From JAKASX01 sp035534495 (GTDB taxonomy: Bacteria; Acidobacteriota; Terriglobia; Acidiferrales; UBA7541): a stretch of 64,000 bases of DNA. Position 1 is the stretch's first letter. Every line of letters begins with the position of its first letter. The translations under genes were made by a program, and so were the position numbers. The DNA lies in assembly GCA_035534495.1 (NCBI GenBank), contig DATLRW010000052.1:1-64000 (forward strand), given 5' to 3'. Shown here piece by piece: positions 17,328-26,441 of the stretch. The notes below the pieces were generated by a model. It searched no databases, was not told where the DNA came from, and was given only the letters and a program-made list of their open reading frames with translations.

Positions 17328-17520
17328 GATCGACTCCTGACGCAGCCGAATGCTGCTCTGTAGGGCGGTGCCGAGAAAAGCAAGCCACACCTTGAAAGCA
17401 AATTGTACTCCTGCGCCCGCAGTTCGTCTTGCCTATGGCACCGGGGCCGATTTGCCCTCCGCGGGGGAGTGGGCCGGCTAGCCTCGCACTGACCGGGCCC
17501 CTGGGCTTATCATCAAGCGC

Positions 17521-18735
17521 ATGGCGCTTCGACCGGACGTCGTTCGGCGCATCTTGCTCGCAAAGTCGATCCTTGCCCCGTACGGGACGCCCCCGTGGGG
17601 TGAGCCTGACGCGTTCACCGTAGCCCGTCAGGTCCTAACCTCCCACGATGCTGCCGACCTCGTCTTCGCGGCGATAGTAGATCACCAAGGCGGGCCGTCC
17701 AAAACCTCCGCCAAGACCCCCTCCATGGTCGAGTCCCTGAACATGGTCCAGGTCAATGACAGAGTGCAAAAGCCGATCACATACTTCAACAGCCTAAACG
17801 ACGTAAGGAACAGCCTAAAGCACAGGGGCATACTCCCGAACACCAGACAGTGGGGCAATGTGGGGACGGACACCTACAAGTTGCTCTCCCAACTATGCCA
17901 GGATTGCGTTGGGGCCGGCCTCGACGACCTCGACGAGTCAGAACTCCTTGCCGACCCAGAGGCGAAGGAGCATTTCGCCGCGGCAAAGGTCGCCGCGGAG
18001 GTCCATGACTACAGGAGGTGCCTCGAGGAGCTTGGTAAGGCCCTCTGCGTTCTCCTGGACGGTAATCCCGTTCTCTCGCGAATCGGCGTGGGCGAGGCTA
18101 GTGCCGAGAACGCCATCATGCTTTCTGGCTTCGGCGTCGATGCCAACACCTTCCTGAGGCTTCAGGAGTTCCTGCCAAAAGTACTGCGCCTGGGAAATGA
18201 GCCTTTTCATATCACGTGGGCCCAGAGCAAGTTCGGCCACCCCGGCAACTGGCGAGAGGAAGTCGCGGGCTTCTGCCTTCAGGCATTCCTACAGATTGGG
18301 CCAAAGATCCAGGATGCCAAGTGGATTCCACCTGCCATCGAGCTATGGCATCTCTACGACTATAGGATTACGGCCAGGGAGGACACCGACATTTGGGGAG
18401 AGGGTAACGTGCTAGGGCCGCTCGACGTGGGTCCCCGAACCAATCACCAGGTGGGCCAGCTCCGCGAGGGCGAATCGGTCACAGTCACCGCATCGCACCA
18501 GCTTCTGGTCAAGGACCGGTATGACGAGGTCGCCCGCAGGATGGAGAAGGTGGTGATGCTGCCGGCCAGCGACGTTATCTCGTTTTTTCTCGGGCCGCGG
18601 CATTTCGTGCCCTTCGACAAGGTCACAATTACGTGCGTTCCTAGGAGCCCTGCTGCCGTGAGGGAGCTTTTTCCCGGACTAGGAGACCTTGCCGAGATGC
18701 CCTGGGCAGAGGATGACGCCCCGATTGAGGAATAA
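17521..18735 (+). CDS. Orphan HEPN-like protein
   Basis: 404 residues with no family I can name. The N-terminal 120 residues are helical and contain LNDVRNSLKHRGI, a match to the R-N-x3-H (Rx4-6H) signature of HEPN domains, many of which are RNases in toxin-antitoxin, abortive-infection or CRISPR systems. The helical context before it (TSHDAADLVFAAIVDH) also fits HEPN. Residues about 250-404 are mixed alpha/beta (IELWHLYDYRITARED, VTASHQLLVKDRYDEVARRMEKV) and unlike anything I recognise. No antitoxin-like ORF is adjacent. It is 33 bp from the convergent acyl-CoA ligase. Start: ATG 17521. Confidence 0.6.
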   Translation: MALRPDVVRRILLAKSILAPYGTPPWGEPDAFTVARQVLTSHDAADLVFAAIVDHQGGPSKTSAKTPSMVESLNMVQVNDRVQKPITYFNSLNDVRNSLKHRGILPNTRQWGNVGTDTYKLLSQLCQDCVGAGLDDLDESELLADPEAKEHFAAAKVAAEVHDYRRCLEELGKALCVLLDGNPVLSRIGVGEASAENAIMLSGFGVDANTFLRLQEFLPKVLRLGNEPFHITWAQSKFGHPGNWREEVAGFCLQAFLQIGPKIQDAKWIPPAIELWHLYDYRITAREDTDIWGEGNVLGPLDVGPRTNHQVGQLREGESVTVTASHQLLVKDRYDEVARRMEKVVMLPASDVISFFLGPRHFVPFDKVTITCVPRSPAAVRELFPGLGDLAEMPWAEDDAPIEE

Positions 18736-18767
18736 ACCGCAGCATGCTGCGGGCCGGGTGTTTGCCC

Positions 18768-20579
18768 CTATGAGGATAATTCGGGGAGGGGCTCGGCGGT
18801 GTCGGCGAAGAGCTTTTCCACCTCGCTTTGGTATTTCTCCTCGATCCAGCGGCGGCGCAGTTTCATCGTGTAGGTCAGCTCACCCCGCTCGTAGGCGAAG
18901 TCGCGATCGAGCAGGAGGAAGCGCTTCGGCCGGTCATATTGGGCGAGCGGCTCGGTGAGCCGGGCGATTTCTTCGCCGATGAGTTTCTGGGCCCAGGGAT
19001 GCGCGGCGATTTCGGCGGCCGAGCCGAGCGAGATCGCCTCCTGGCGCGCCCGGGCGCGCAAGGTTTCGCAATTCGGCACCAGGAGCGCGGCGACGTATTT
19101 GCGCCGGTCGCCTAACACGCAGGCGTTCAGGATGTAGGGACTGCTCTTCAAAAGGCTTTCGATCGGTTGGGGAGCGATGAGTTTCCCGCCGGCGGTTTTC
19201 AGCAGATCCTTCTTGCGATCGGTAATGGCGAGGAAACCGTCGGCGTCGACGAGGCCGATGTCGCCGGTGCGGAGCCAGCCGTCGGGGGAAAGGACCTCGG
19301 CGGTCGCCTCCGGCGCCTTGAAATATCCCTTCATCACGCACGGTCCGCGCACGAGGATTTCCCCGTCGTCGGCGATGCGCACTTCGACGTTGGGGATCGG
19401 CCGGCCGACCGTTCCCAGGCGGCGAGCCCGGAAGGAACTGGCCGAGACGACAGGCGAGGTTTCGGTCAAGCCATAGCCTTCGAGAACGGGGACCCCGATC
19501 GACCAGAAAAATTCCCCCAGGCCGCGGCTGAGCGGGGCGCTGCCGGAATTCAAAAGCCGGATTCGGCTCCCGAGGCGGCGGCGAATGCGGCGGTAGACGA
19601 GCAGGTTGGCGCCCATCCAGACGAGCTTGCGCTTGAAAGGCAGGGGACGGCCGTAGGCCCGCCAGCCGACCGCTTCCCGGGCGACTGCCATTCCCCAGTC
19701 GAAAAGCCGGAGCCGCCGAGGGCCTAGACGCCCGCGCGCTTCCATGATCCCGGCATAAATCTTTTCGAAAAACCGGGGGACGGCGGCGGCGACGGTGGGG
19801 CGCACTTCGAGCAGCGCCTGCGGAACCTCATCCATGCGCTCGACGTAGGCGATGGCCACCCCCCGAAACAGGCACATATAGTCCATGATGCGCTGGTAGA
19901 CGTGAGCCAGGGGAAGGAACGAGAGGGAGACGTCGGTGCGGCGAAGTTCGAGGACGCGGCCCGTATCGAGGGCGTTGGAGCTGAAATTGGCGTGCGTCAG
20001 CATGACGCCCTTGGGCTCGCCCGTGGTTCCGGAGGTGTAGATGATGGCGGCCAGATCCGAAGGGGAAACCCGGCTGGCGTGGCTCGCGTAGGCGCCGATA
20101 TCGTGCGGATCGGCCCGGCCGATCAGGTCCTGGTAACGCCGGATTTCGCGCGGCAAGGGCTTGCCGTATGCGGCGACGACGATGGTTTCGAGCAACGGGA
20201 GGCGGTCGCGGCAGGCGAGCAGGAGATCGACCTGCGCGGGGCCGACGGCGATGGCGGCCTTGGCTTCTGAGTGGTTCAGAATGTAGACGAGCCGGTCGGG
20301 CGATTCGTTGAAATAGATGGGGACGGTCACCGCGCCCAGACCGAGAATCGCCAGGTCGGCGACATGCCATTCGGGCCGGTTGGGCGAAAAGATGGCCACG
20401 CGGTCGCCCTGGAAGATGCCCGACTGCCCAAGCCCCGTGGCCAGGCCGGCGACGCGGCGAAGCATCTCCGCCGAGGAGGCCGAGTTCCAGCGGCCACCCT
20501 CCTTGTGCATCTGTGTGCGGGGATTCGGGTAGTGTTCCACCGCGGCCAGAAAGCTTTGCACCAATGTCGGATACTTCAT
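18768..20579 (-). CDS. Long-chain fatty-acid--CoA ligase
   Basis: 603 residues of the ANL adenylating superfamily, FadD15-like class. P-loop motif IIYTSGTTGEPKGVMLTHAN near residue 176, GYGLTETSP near 370, DGWLRTGDIG near 430 and the A10-type motif ELTYTMKLRRR near 570. It activates long-chain fatty acids to acyl-AMP and then acyl-CoA for beta-oxidation or lipid synthesis. The full-length N terminus (MKYPTLVQSFLAAVEHYPNP) supports ATG 20579. Divergent from the urocanase gene with under 100 bp between, so the promoters overlap. Confidence 0.92.
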   Translation of the reverse strand: MKYPTLVQSFLAAVEHYPNPRTQMHKEGGRWNSASSAEMLRRVAGLATGLGQSGIFQGDRVAIFSPNRPEWHVADLAILGLGAVTVPIYFNESPDRLVYILNHSEAKAAIAVGPAQVDLLLACRDRLPLLETIVVAAYGKPLPREIRRYQDLIGRADPHDIGAYASHASRVSPSDLAAIIYTSGTTGEPKGVMLTHANFSSNALDTGRVLELRRTDVSLSFLPLAHVYQRIMDYMCLFRGVAIAYVERMDEVPQALLEVRPTVAAAVPRFFEKIYAGIMEARGRLGPRRLRLFDWGMAVAREAVGWRAYGRPLPFKRKLVWMGANLLVYRRIRRRLGSRIRLLNSGSAPLSRGLGEFFWSIGVPVLEGYGLTETSPVVSASSFRARRLGTVGRPIPNVEVRIADDGEILVRGPCVMKGYFKAPEATAEVLSPDGWLRTGDIGLVDADGFLAITDRKKDLLKTAGGKLIAPQPIESLLKSSPYILNACVLGDRRKYVAALLVPNCETLRARARQEAISLGSAAEIAAHPWAQKLIGEEIARLTEPLAQYDRPKRFLLLDRDFAYERGELTYTMKLRRRWIEEKYQSEVEKLFADTAEPLPELSS

Positions 20580-20675
20580 GGGTGGCGCTCGCGTCGCAAT
20601 GTACCGCAGGCGGGCGGGCGATGCAATTGCGCTAAGGGCGGGGGCTCGGCTGTCCGCGCCGGCTGCGTTGACGTT

Positions 20676-22265
20676 ATGATGAAGGGAACCGGGCGCTTCG
20701 CCCTTCGTTCAAAGGGTGGCAGGCGCTCCGAGGCCATCGTGGACAAGACAGCCACTCCCGACCGTCCCTGGGCGCGCAAGCTAGGCGCACCGCGAGGAGC
20801 CGGCCGCACCTCTAAAGGTTGGGGTCAGGAGGCAGCGCTGCGCATGCTGATGAACTGCCTCGATCCGGAAATCGCCGAAAATCCGCAAGATCTGGTGGTT
20901 TGCGGCGGATCGGTGCGCGCCGCAAAGGATTGGGCCTCGTTCGACGCCATCGCCTGCTCGCTCGGCGAGTTGGAAAGCGGCCAGACGCTGCTCGTCGAGG
21001 CGGGAAAGCCGGCCGGGATTTTCCCGACGCAGGAATCCTCCCCGCGAGTTCTGCTCACCGGCGACGGGGCGGGAAGCTGGACCTACATCGGCACGCAGGA
21101 AATCCTCGATGAAACCTACGAAATCTTCGCCGCAGCCGGGAAAAAGCATTTCGGCGGCGACCTGGCGGGGAAACTGATCGTTACCGGCGGAATGGGAAGG
21201 ACGGGCGGCGTCGAGCCGCTGGCGGCGACGATGAACGGAGCGGCGATTCTGTGCGTCGAAGTCGATCCGGAGCGGATCAAGAAGTGGATGAAGAGAGGCT
21301 CGGGCGAGGTGATGGTCAACAGCCTGGACGAGGCGCTGCGGATTTTGAAAAACGCCGTCCGCAAAAGGGAAGCGGCCTCGGTTGGGCTGGTGGGCAACTG
21401 CGCTGACGTCATTCCGGAACTGGCGCGTCGCGGGGTGGTTCCCGATCTGCTGACGGATCAATGTGCCGCGCGCGATCCGTTGAACGGCTATGTGCCGAGC
21501 GGGCTCACGATGGAGCAGGCGGCTGAACTACGCGAGCGCGATCCGCAGGAATATCGCCAGCGGGCGATGGAATCGATCGTCCGGCACGTCGAGGGAATGC
21601 TGGCCCTGGCGAAACTGGGTTCGACGGCGTTCGAATACGGAAACGGCATTCGCGCGATCGCTTGCGAAGCGGGCGTAAAAAACGCCTACGATTTCCCGGG
21701 TTTCGCCGATGCCTACATTCGGCCGATTCTGGCCGATGGGCGGCGGCCATTGCGTTATGTGGCGCTATCGGGCGAGCCGGAAGAGATCCGCCGCATCGAT
21801 CGGCTGGCCCTCGACATGTTCGGCGAAGACGAGATTTTCTCGCGCTGGATTCGGCTGGCGGGAAAGCAGGTGCGGTTCCAGGGATTGCCCGCGCGTGCTT
21901 GTTGGCTGGGACGGGCGGAGCGGGTTCGCCTCGGCGTTGCCATCAACGACCTGGTGGCGCGGGCGGAGCTGAAGGCGCCCGTCGTGATCGCCGGAGAAGA
22001 TTTCAACCCCGTATCGACAGCGCTGCCCTCCCGGGAAGCGGAAAGGGAAGCGGTGCATGGCGGGAACGTTGCCGCATCCGATGGGAAGCTTCTGAATTCG
22101 CTGCTCGAAGCCGCAAGCGGGGCCAGTTGGGCCTGGTTTCAAAAGGGCGGCGAAATCGGCCAGTGGCAACGTTCCGGCTATGCGATCGTCGCCGACGGAA
22201 CCCAGGAGATGGGCGGGCGAATCGAGCGTTTACTGACCAGCGATTCCGGGCTCGCCATGGCGTAG
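20676..22265 (+). CDS. hutU: Compact, divergent urocanase-family hydratase
   Basis: 529 residues in this reading (ATG 20676; GTG 20739 also possible). The urocanase core is clear: GWGQEAALRMLMNCLDPEIAE, GSWTYIGTQ, PLAATMNGA, the ARACWLG cysteine and DPLNGYVPSG. It differs from standard HutU. About 28 residues between the PRVL and AGSW motifs, including the Q of the YGQMTAGSW NAD-contact segment, are missing. DQTSAHD reads DQCAARD, and the HHGGGVGIGYS-type segment reads QKGGEIGQW. Followed 192 bp on by ftcD, which supports a role in histidine degradation (urocanate to imidazolonepropionate), but a changed substrate such as a urocanate analogue is possible. Confidence 0.8.
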   Translation: MMKGTGRFALRSKGGRRSEAIVDKTATPDRPWARKLGAPRGAGRTSKGWGQEAALRMLMNCLDPEIAENPQDLVVCGGSVRAAKDWASFDAIACSLGELESGQTLLVEAGKPAGIFPTQESSPRVLLTGDGAGSWTYIGTQEILDETYEIFAAAGKKHFGGDLAGKLIVTGGMGRTGGVEPLAATMNGAAILCVEVDPERIKKWMKRGSGEVMVNSLDEALRILKNAVRKREAASVGLVGNCADVIPELARRGVVPDLLTDQCAARDPLNGYVPSGLTMEQAAELRERDPQEYRQRAMESIVRHVEGMLALAKLGSTAFEYGNGIRAIACEAGVKNAYDFPGFADAYIRPILADGRRPLRYVALSGEPEEIRRIDRLALDMFGEDEIFSRWIRLAGKQVRFQGLPARACWLGRAERVRLGVAINDLVARAELKAPVVIAGEDFNPVSTALPSREAEREAVHGGNVAASDGKLLNSLLEAASGASWAWFQKGGEIGQWQRSGYAIVADGTQEMGGRIERLLTSDSGLAMA

Positions 22266-22457
22266 CTGGCCAATGCCGGTCAGCCGGATGCGGTTAAGGT
22301 GCCCGCTGTCACGGAATCCAGTGCCCCAGGAACGATTAGGAAAGCCGGCAGCGGTTGGGTTTGAAAAACATTTCCAGCCAATTGAGCGGGAAAGGCATCT
22401 TTAATATAGGCAGGCGGGTGGAGCGGATTTTCCTGGCGGCGGGGTGGAAACAGGCGG

Positions 22458-23408
22458 ATGGCCAAGATCGTCGAATGCGTGCCGAATTTCTCCGAAGGGC
22501 GCGACCAGGCGAAAGTGGACGCACTGGAGCAAGCGATGAGCGGCGTCGCCGGGGCGTGGATACTCGACCGCCAGATGGACGCCGACCACAATCGCTCGGT
22601 CATTACGCTGGCCGGAGAGCCGGACGCGGTCGCCGAAGCCGTGCTACGGGGAGTCGGCCGGGCGGCGGAGCTGATCGACCTGACCCGGCAGGACGGCGTG
22701 CACCCGCGCGTCGGTGCGACCGACGTCGTGCCGTTCGTGCCGGTGGAGGAAGTTACGATAGAGGGGTGCGCGACGCTGGCTTGGCGCGTGGGCGACGAGA
22801 TTTGGGAGCGGTTTCGCATCCCCGTCTATTTCTATGAGGCGGCGGCCAGGCGGCCCGATCGCGTGAGGCTCGAAGAGGTGCGGCGAGGGCAGTTCGAGGG
22901 CTTGCGCGAGGAAGTGCTCCGGAATCCGGAGCGCGCCCCGGACGTCGGAGAGCGGCGGCTGCACCCGACGGCCGGCGCGACGATGGTTGGCGCGCGGAAG
23001 TTTCTGATCGCCTATAACATCCACTTGAACACGCCGGATGTTGCCGTGGCGAAGGAGATCGCCAAGGCCCTCCGGTTCTCCAGCGGCGGGCTGGCGGGCG
23101 TGAAGGCGATCGGAGTCGAGTTGAGATCGCGAAACCTGACGCAGGTATCGATCAACCTGACCGATTTCGAGCAAACGCCGATGCACCGCGTGCTCGATCT
23201 GGCGCGGAGCGAGGCGGCCAGCCGCGATGTTACGATTGCCGGCACGGAAATCGTCGGGCTGGTGCCGCGGCGGGCCATGGAAATGACGGCGGATTATTAC
23301 CTTCAGCTGGAAGATTGCGGCAGAGATCACGTGCTCGAAAACCGGCTGGCGAAGGCGACTTCGGTAGCGGCGGCGCCGGAAGAGGCGCAAAAGGGGGAAA
23401 CGGCATGA
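22458..23408 (+). CDS. ftcD: Glutamate formimidoyltransferase
   Basis: 316 residues matching the formiminotransferase domain only, without the cyclodeaminase part, as in most bacteria. Landmarks: IVECVPNFSEGRD at the start, DRQMDADHNRSVIT with the catalytic-region histidine, DGVHPRVGATDVVPF, and HPTAGATMVGARKFLIAYN. It transfers the formimino group from formiminoglutamate to tetrahydrofolate in the cytosol, the last steps of the histidine degradation that starts with urocanase. Its TGA stop overlaps the next ATG (ATGA at 23405-23408), implying translational coupling with the downstream secreted protein. Confidence 0.92.
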   Translation: MAKIVECVPNFSEGRDQAKVDALEQAMSGVAGAWILDRQMDADHNRSVITLAGEPDAVAEAVLRGVGRAAELIDLTRQDGVHPRVGATDVVPFVPVEEVTIEGCATLAWRVGDEIWERFRIPVYFYEAAARRPDRVRLEEVRRGQFEGLREEVLRNPERAPDVGERRLHPTAGATMVGARKFLIAYNIHLNTPDVAVAKEIAKALRFSSGGLAGVKAIGVELRSRNLTQVSINLTDFEQTPMHRVLDLARSEAASRDVTIAGTEIVGLVPRRAMEMTADYYLQLEDCGRDHVLENRLAKATSVAAAPEEAQKGETA

Positions 23409-24376
23409 ACCAAAAGGCGGCGTGGGTGATGGTGGCTGCGGCGATCCTGTTTCTGGCTCCCGCATCGCGCGCGGGAACGCTGAATACCGACGTGATCGGG
23501 CTGTTTCCGCAGAGCGTCGGCGAATTCGCTTACGCCGACATGAAATCGGCCCAGCAGTACAAATGGTTTCCCGCGCTGCAGCAGCAGATTCTTCCCGCGC
23601 GGTTTCGCCAGTTCGAGCAGTTCCTGAATTCGGTCGGGATCGACCCGAACACACAGGTCGAGGATCTGGCCTTCGGCACGATCCCGGCGAGCAAAAGCGC
23701 GCCCGAAGAGGTGCTGGGCGTCGCCCTGGGCGAATTCCAGCCGGACGCGGTCGAAACGAACATGAAGAATCTGAAGCTGCCCACGCGGAAATCCCGCGGT
23801 TATACCCTCTATGCCTACGGCTCGGGTGCAAGCCCCTACGATATCTATTTTTTCTTCCTCGATCCCAATACGGCGGTCTTCGGGCAAGGGGACGCCATCG
23901 AGAAAATGCTGGCGGTGCGCATGGACGGCGCGCCCAGCCTGCTGGCTAACAACACGCTCTTTCCGTTGATCAATCAGGTGAACGGGCAGGGGCTGATCTG
24001 GGCGGCGCTCGATCAGCATTACACCCAGTTGGGGCTGCGGCAAATGCTGCCGGAGGTGGCGTCCAGCCAGCAGACAACGCCGCTTCTCCAAAAAATTCAC
24101 GCCATGACGATCGAGGTGAGCGCCTCCTCGAGCGTCCAGACCGAGTTCGAGGCCGTCTGCGACACTCCCACGGACGCCAATAACTTCGCGGCACTGTTGC
24201 AGGCGGGCATTCTCTATCAGCGATACCAGTCCAGCCAGTCCAACCCGGGGCTGGCGGAGGTGCTCGGGGAGACGCAGGTGACCCCTCGCGGCGACCGGCT
24301 CGACGTGAATCTCAATCTGACCGAGGACCAGCTGACAAAGATGATCGCGCAGCGCACCTTTGCCGTGAAGATGTAG
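23405..24376 (+). CDS. Secreted hypothetical protein
   Basis: 323 residues with a signal peptide (MNQKAAWVMVAAAILFLAPASRAG, about 23 residues). The mature protein looks like a two-lobed alpha/beta protein with LFPQSVGEFAYADMKSA at its start and FFLDPNTAVFGQGDAIEKML in the middle. I recognise the pattern as one of uncharacterised secreted proteins common in soil acidobacteria but not a named domain. Start codon overlaps the ftcD stop by 4 bp, so it is translated with the histidine-degradation genes, although nothing shows a direct functional link. Confidence 0.7.
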   Translation: MNQKAAWVMVAAAILFLAPASRAGTLNTDVIGLFPQSVGEFAYADMKSAQQYKWFPALQQQILPARFRQFEQFLNSVGIDPNTQVEDLAFGTIPASKSAPEEVLGVALGEFQPDAVETNMKNLKLPTRKSRGYTLYAYGSGASPYDIYFFFLDPNTAVFGQGDAIEKMLAVRMDGAPSLLANNTLFPLINQVNGQGLIWAALDQHYTQLGLRQMLPEVASSQQTTPLLQKIHAMTIEVSASSSVQTEFEAVCDTPTDANNFAALLQAGILYQRYQSSQSNPGLAEVLGETQVTPRGDRLDVNLNLTEDQLTKMIAQRTFAVKM

Positions 24377-24406
24377 CCGGGAGGGTGGGCGCCCGGCCGG
24401 GGGCGC

Positions 24407-24799
24407 TCAGTTGTGCATGTGCGCCGGCTTGGCTCCGCCTTGCAGGAACTTCACCAGCTTCAAGCTCGTGTCGCGGGCGCCGGTTTCCTGCGCGACCACG
24501 TCGATGCCGGCCAGTTTTTTCGTCTCCGGCCACGCCGCTGCCTTTCCACCCGGCCGTCTCAATTCGATCTCGATGCGGTCGGCCCGCTCCTGGATGACGA
24601 CGAAAAGGCCGGTTTCGGGACCGAGCGAGTCCAGCGCGGAACACAACAATTCCTCTGTCGAGGAGATCAGAAGGTCTTCTTCGCTGGAGGGAAGGCCGAG
24701 ATGGCGAGCGGTGTGCTGGAGCGCCCCGCGGACGGCGCCAACGGCGCGGGAATCGTTCGGCACGTTCAGCTCTGTGCGGCAGTATTCGGTTGGAGTCAT
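24407..24799 (-). CDS. Anti-sigma-factor-like ATPase-fold protein
   Basis: 130 residues. The pattern LNVPNDSRAVGAVRGALQHTARHLGL followed by ISSTEELLCSALDSL and VVIQERADRIEIELRRPG resembles RsbW/SpoIIAB-type GHKL ATPase domains: helix, E-containing N-box helix, then central strands. The usual N-box asparagine spacing and the G-box are weak, so nucleotide binding may be lost. The C-terminal half (TSLKLVKFLQG) resembles the lid and last helix. A regulatory (sigma-factor or phosphorelay) role is an inference. No partner gene is adjacent. Confidence 0.5.
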   Translation of the reverse strand: MTPTEYCRTELNVPNDSRAVGAVRGALQHTARHLGLPSSEEDLLISSTEELLCSALDSLGPETGLFVVIQERADRIEIELRRPGGKAAAWPETKKLAGIDVVAQETGARDTSLKLVKFLQGGAKPAHMHN

Positions 24800-25328
24800 C
24801 CCCGTGTCATTTCACCGTCCCGGAAATATAAGACATAGGCGGTGTGGAGAACAACTCGTCAAATGCTTTTGGCTTCGGCCGGTAACCGTCGGGCGCCGGC
24901 TGCGCCATCCCTCACCGCCAGGGTGAGGGGGCGAACAGGCAAAAGAATCTGCTCGCGGCACCCATGCAAAAGTGTACCAGTCTTTTGGGGTTACATGTTG
25001 TACGCAATAGACTTGTGGTGGCGGGTGGCGCTCTTGGGCCTACTGGCCCCTTGAGCGTCCGCATGGGGTCTTTCGCACGGAACAGGTTTCGGAACACCCC
25101 GTCGCGGGTTCGAGTGCTCCATTTACGCCGGTAGCCCGCCGTTGCGGAAAAAAATCTCACGGACGTGCTGAAGGGTTTGCCATCGTCCTATGGTGAACTC
25201 ATCCTCGAATACGAGTCGGACCCGCACCGCGCCGCCGTTTGCCTCATTAAACGCGCCGTAGAAGGGCGGAGCCGCCCTTGCTATTTGGCGCCGGTTCGCG
25301 CCTTTCGGCATTCACGCGGGAAGTTGCG
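24800..25328. other. Long intergenic region upstream of rplM
   Basis: No convincing gene in about 530 bp. A CCCTCACC/GGTGAGGG hairpin lies at 24909-24929. A minus-strand 62-codon frame (25123-25311) has a sequence such as RVRLVFEDEFTIGRWQTL that might be a gene remnant, but it has no start signals. The region probably holds ribosomal-protein leader and terminator sequences. Confidence 0.35.
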
Positions 25329-25357
25329 TTGACAGGTTGGGAGGCATCGCTTACTCT
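25329..25357 (+). promoter_or_regulatory. Probable sigma-70 promoter for the rplM operon
   Basis: TTGACA at 25329-25334 is followed after exactly 17 bp by TACTCT at 25352-25357, matching the housekeeping -35 and, weakly, the -10. It lies 39 bp upstream of the rplM start, which fits a short leader for the ribosomal operon. Confidence 0.55.
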
Positions 25358-25396
25358 TGTGGTTTGCGCCCTAGGTCTGGGCGCCACAGTAAAACC

Positions 25397-25846
25397 ATGC
25401 AAACATATACTCCTAAAGGCCGCGAGGCAGAAGCTCTGCAACACGGCGCAAGTTGGTTCGTGGTGGACGCCGAGGGACAGGTGCTCGGGCGATTGGCATC
25501 GCGCGTGGCTCGTGTCCTGATCGGTAAGGATAAACCCCAATTCACGCCGCATCTGGATTGTGGCGACCACGTCGTTATCATCAACGCAGCGAAGATCCGG
25601 GTGACCGGCGGAAAGATCGACCAAAAGATCTACCGTCATCACAGCGGCTATCCGGGCGGGCTGAAGGAAGTCCCGATGAAACGGCTACTGCCGGAACGCG
25701 CCGATTGGGTGGTGAGGGAAGCCATCCTCGGCATGCTCCCCAAGAACAAGTTGCGAGCGCACCGGGCGCGCAAGCTGCGCGTGTATCTCGACGCGGCAGG
25801 TCTCGAGCGGCACCGGGGGCAGAATCCGCAGCCGCTCTCGTTTTAA
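25397..25846 (+). CDS. rplM: 50S ribosomal protein L13
   Basis: 149 residues, close to the usual L13 length. MQTYTPKGREAEALQHGASWFVVDAEGQVLGRLASRVA is the conserved N-terminal pattern; LIGKDKPQFTPHLDCGDHVVIINA and MLPKNKLRAHRARKLRVY complete it. L13 nucleates early 50S assembly. Start ATG 25397 gives the normal N terminus. It heads the operon rplM-rpsI-rpsB-tsf-pyrH-frr, a conserved arrangement in many phyla. Confidence 0.97.
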   Translation: MQTYTPKGREAEALQHGASWFVVDAEGQVLGRLASRVARVLIGKDKPQFTPHLDCGDHVVIINAAKIRVTGGKIDQKIYRHHSGYPGGLKEVPMKRLLPERADWVVREAILGMLPKNKLRAHRARKLRVYLDAAGLERHRGQNPQPLSF

Positions 25847-25871
25847 CGGGTCCGGCTGGCGAGAGATCCGC

Positions 25872-25888
25872 AGGAGGGTAATACGTTG
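25872..25888 (+). promoter_or_regulatory. Ribosome-binding site fixing a TTG start (rpsI)
   Basis: AGGAGGGT at 25872-25879 lies 6 bp before TTG 25886; no ATG or GTG start fits the S9 N terminus. A near-perfect Shine-Dalgarno apparently compensates for the weak start codon. Confidence 0.7.
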
Positions 25889-26332
25889 AGTTCAGCGGTC
25901 GAAGGTGTGGTTCCTCAGTCTCCGGCGGTGAAGCCGGGCGGTTTCTATCAAGGCACGGGACGGCGGAAGACAGCGGTCGCGCGCGTGGCGTTGCGGCCTG
26001 GCACGGGAAAAGTCGAGGTGAACAGGGAGCCGGCGGAAGCCTACTTCCATTCGATGCTTCCCCTGCAACGGGAAGCGCAGCTGCTCGAACCTTTCCGCGT
26101 CACCGGCACGGTCAGCCAGTTCGACATCAAGGCGACGGTGGCCGGCGGCGGTGTTCCGGCGCAGCTGGCGGCGATGCGGCTGGGAATCGCCAGGGCGCTG
26201 ATTTCGTTCAATGCCGATCTGCAGCCGGTGCTCCGGAAGAGGGGGATGGTAACGCGCGACCCTCGAATGAAGGAACGCAAGAAGTACGGTCAGAAGGGCG
26301 CGCGCCGACGCTTCCAGTTCAGCAAACGATAG
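25886..26332 (+). CDS. rpsI: 30S ribosomal protein S9
   Basis: 148 residues. The conserved core GTGRRKTAVARVALRPGTGKVEVN, the middle VAGGGVPAQLAAMRLGIARAL and the basic C terminus KKYGQKGARRRFQFSKR (the terminal lysine-arginine that reaches the P site) are all present. A 20-residue N-terminal extension precedes the core. The start is TTG 25886, supported by the AGGAGGGT ribosome-binding site at 25872-25879 and the lack of an in-frame ATG nearby. Encoded 39 bp after rplM. Confidence 0.96.
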   Translation: MSSAVEGVVPQSPAVKPGGFYQGTGRRKTAVARVALRPGTGKVEVNREPAEAYFHSMLPLQREAQLLEPFRVTGTVSQFDIKATVAGGGVPAQLAAMRLGIARALISFNADLQPVLRKRGMVTRDPRMKERKKYGQKGARRRFQFSKR

Positions 26333-26343
26333 TCTGTTTTCCG

Positions 26344-26386
26344 CCCCGAATCGATCGGGGTATTTCACGGCCGGCAAGGAGCCGGC
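26344..26386 (+). promoter_or_regulatory. Paired hairpins before rpsB (possible S2 leader)
   Basis: Two stem-loops lie in tandem between rpsI and rpsB: CCCCGA atcga TCGGGG (26344-26360) and GCCGGC aagga GCCGGC (26370-26386). Their place fits a ribosomal-protein leader or attenuator, as S2 autoregulates rpsB-tsf in several bacteria. No family consensus could be checked. Confidence 0.35.
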
Positions 26387-26441
26387 AAGAGGGTTCTCGA
26401 TACGGATGGCCGCAGGCGATCCGAATCCTCAAGGAGGCCCG

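Noticed and set aside
25096..25112. A tRNA T-arm-like string (CGGGTTCGAGTGCTCC)
   Set aside because: The arms do not pair and there is no acceptor or anticodon structure around it.
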